Origin: Candidatus Aminicenantota bacterium | Lineage (GTDB): Bacteria; Acidobacteriota; Aminicenantia; Aminicenantales; Aminicenantaceae | NCBI GenBank assembly: GCA_030670375.1 | Contig: DAOVBT010000118.1 | Span: 1 to 6,425, forward strand | Reading direction: 5' to 3' | DNA: 6,425 bases | Shown: piece by piece, positions 5,346 through 6,425 of the stretch | Position numbering within the stretch: position 1 is the first letter of the stretch | Layout: every line of letters starts with the position of its first letter | The notes under the pieces: generated by a model | Database searches by the model: none | The model's input: only the letters and a program-made list of their open reading frames with translations | What the model was told of the DNA's origin: nothing | Position numbers and translations under genes: made by a program

Positions 5346-5395
5346 CCTGGATTATTCATAAAAAATGCCAATGCTTTTTTTATGAATAGTTCAGG
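5346..5395. terminator. 50-nt hairpin in the convergent spacer, likely terminator; dispersed element copy B
   Basis: The left arm 5346-5365 (CCTGGATTATTCATAAAAAA) pairs with the right arm 5376-5395 (TTTTTTATGAATAGTTCAGG) over 20 bp around a 10-nt loop. Eighteen pairs are Watson-Crick, and the other two (5350/5391, 5352/5389) are G-U in the plus-strand RNA but mismatches in the minus-strand RNA. It starts 10 bp after the sulfatase-like stop codon and contains the stop codon of the opposing glycosyltransferase (5393-5391). Terminal A6/T7 tracts lie inside the stem and not after it, so it is not a textbook GC-rich terminator, though its location between convergent genes fits termination. The left arm and loop recur at 1996-2028. 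Confidence 0.6.
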
Positions 5396-6425
5396 CTAAA
5401 TAGCTATTCACATAATCGATGATGGGTTCCGGTTTTAGCCCATCGAAACATTTCACCTTCGGGCAAGCCTTGAAGATTTTATCCAAACAAGTAAGATTTT
5501 TGCACTCAGGAAAAACCTCAAAAACTTTTGATGGAGCCTTCTGTGGTGCTGGAATATGCTCTTCAGAAAAGGAATCATACCCATAAATCTTAGAGCTTGT
5601 CGCTCCGAATATTCCCACGACAGCGGTCGAATTCTGAAAACTCAAATCAGAATCCACGATGATTTTTTTTGATGCCGCAATGTGGAGAGGAGCCGTATCT
5701 CCAGTTATGAAGACATCGGAATGATCAGTCAAAGCCGCGTATACATCGATCGGCGTATCTTTAGGGATAATCGTGATTCTTTTTTTCATGGATGATGGGA
5801 GCTCACGAAGCAACTCTTGTTCGATCCCCTGGAATGTGAAGCCACAATTCAAGAGAACATGGATTCCTGGATTGGCCAGGATTCCTTTCAACAGTTCCTT
5901 CTGAATTCCTAAAGGAATACGTGTATAAGCGCAGGACGTGTCGGGATTTAAAAATACCTTTTTGGAGGAGGAATTTATATTGAGCTTTTTTACCATCCTC
6001 TGAGCCTTAAGCAAAAGACTCTGGGTTGTGTAAAAACAGTTGTGATGAAAATCTTGCTGTTTTTTTCCCCCCTTTTTTGGATTCGAGACTAGAGTCTCGA
6101 TCAACTCATCGGCAAATTTACTCATTTGGAGGGATATGTGTGCCTCGCTGCCGTCGGAAGTGTAGTTACGGATAACATTCGAGATCAAACGTGATGAGTA
6201 GATCACAGGCGAACGTGCTGACCGAAAATGCTTGGAAGTGAAATAGGGATTAAGGTTGAAGATCATATCGAAGTGAAATCCCTTCAGTAGATTCCGAAGG
6301 CTCGCAAAATCCTTATCAGAAGGATAGCCGATACTCCTGAACACCGGAAAATGTTCGTCAATATTCGGATTCATACAAACCACAGGGGAAGCACCTTTTT
6401 GGTAAATATAGCTGATTTCGATATC
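5391..6425 (-). CDS. Glycosyltransferase family 9 (heptosyltransferase-like), 5' end outside window
   Basis: Cytosolic or membrane-associated sugar transferase of the ADP-heptose:LPS heptosyltransferase fold, likely acting on lipopolysaccharide core or another surface glycan. The frame has no stop up to the window edge: 14 codons before the GTG at 6383 (reading DIEISYIYQKGASP) fit the first beta-alpha unit of the family. The visible 344 residues are therefore partial and only about 30 N-terminal residues, including the loop with the usual N-terminal catalytic Asp, should be missing. The C-terminal Rossmann domain opens at KKVFLNPDTS. It holds the family's nucleotide-sugar site GDTAPLHIAA (242-251, the usual D-T/S-G-P-H-x-A-A with Ala for Gly) and VVGIFGATS (269-277). 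Near the end are four cysteines (C308, C313, C321, C326), a pattern I have seen in other GT9-type proteins. The stop codon lies inside the shared hairpin. Sugar donor and acceptor are not determinable. Confidence 0.88.
   Translation of the reverse strand, partial: DIEISYIYQKGASPVVCMNPNIDEHFPVFRSIGYPSDKDFASLRNLLKGFHFDMIFNLNPYFTSKHFRSARSPVIYSSRLISNVIRNYTSDGSEAHISLQMSKFADELIETLVSNPKKGGKKQQDFHHNCFYTTQSLLLKAQRMVKKLNINSSSKKVFLNPDTSCAYTRIPLGIQKELLKGILANPGIHVLLNCGFTFQGIEQELLRELPSSMKKRITIIPKDTPIDVYAALTDHSDVFITGDTAPLHIAASKKIIVDSDLSFQNSTAVVGIFGATSSKIYGYDSFSEEHIPAPQKAPSKVFEVFPECKNLTCLDKIFKACPKVKCFDGLKPEPIIDYVNSYLA

Noticed and set aside
5391..6383. GTG at 6383 as start of the glycosyltransferase
   Set aside because: The frame stays open to the window edge and the 14 upstream codons fit the family's N-terminal fold, so 6383 is internal.

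Overview
The window (6425 bases, moderate G+C) holds six protein genes and no RNA gene, transposase or CRISPR array that I can support. The content points to a Gram-negative anaerobe or microaerobe: an outer-membrane TonB-dependent receptor with an N-terminal carboxypeptidase-regulatory-like domain, a ferredoxin-type redox protein of a kind common in strict anaerobes, and a GT9 (heptosyltransferase-like) surface-glycan enzyme. This mix, together with the sulfatase ending in KKLRSLGYMD, reminds me of Acidobacteriota / Aminicenantes-type genomes. That placement is an impression from gene style, not a computed result.

Layout, left to right. Positions 1-812 (minus): the first 270 codons of a TonB-dependent receptor that starts at GTG and runs off the left edge. 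Positions 1072-1974 (minus): a complete ROK-family sugar kinase, probably a glucokinase. Its leader carries a 14-bp tandem duplication that doubles the Shine-Dalgarno sequence, a copy of a dispersed AT-rich element, and several small inverted repeats. Positions 2029-2454: a gap with no gene I can support. Positions 2455-2844 (minus): a small secreted acidic protein of unknown function. Positions 2921-3715 (minus): a two-cluster ferredoxin fused to a conserved C-terminal cysteine-containing domain. Positions 3716-3856: a divergent control region. Positions 3857-5335 (plus): a cytosolic sulfatase-superfamily hydrolase with a Thr where sulfatases carry the formylglycine Cys/Ser. Positions 5346-5395: a 50-nt hairpin between convergent genes. 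Positions 5391-6425 (minus): a GT9 glycosyltransferase open at the right edge, so its true N-terminus lies outside.

How they may work together. The receptor and the ROK kinase lie on the same strand and could serve carbohydrate uptake and phosphorylation, but a 259-bp gap separates them and no operon is shown. The sulfatase-like enzyme and the GT9 enzyme converge and may both belong to a surface polysaccharide region. The ferredoxin gene stands alone with its own regulated promoter.

The most striking signals are regulatory and structural. (1) A perfect TTGAC-N4-GTCAA box lies exactly 22 nt upstream of a TATTAT -10 element in front of the ferredoxin gene, which is the geometry of a class II CRP/FNR-type activated promoter; a second palindrome fills the space between box and -10. 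(2) A 50-nt palindrome with 20-bp arms at 5346-5395 swallows the stop codon of the glycosyltransferase, and its left two thirds recur at 1996-2028 (28 of 33 bases identical, all five differences transitions). (3) The sulfatase-like protein and the ferredoxin each lack a residue that the textbook form of their family needs.
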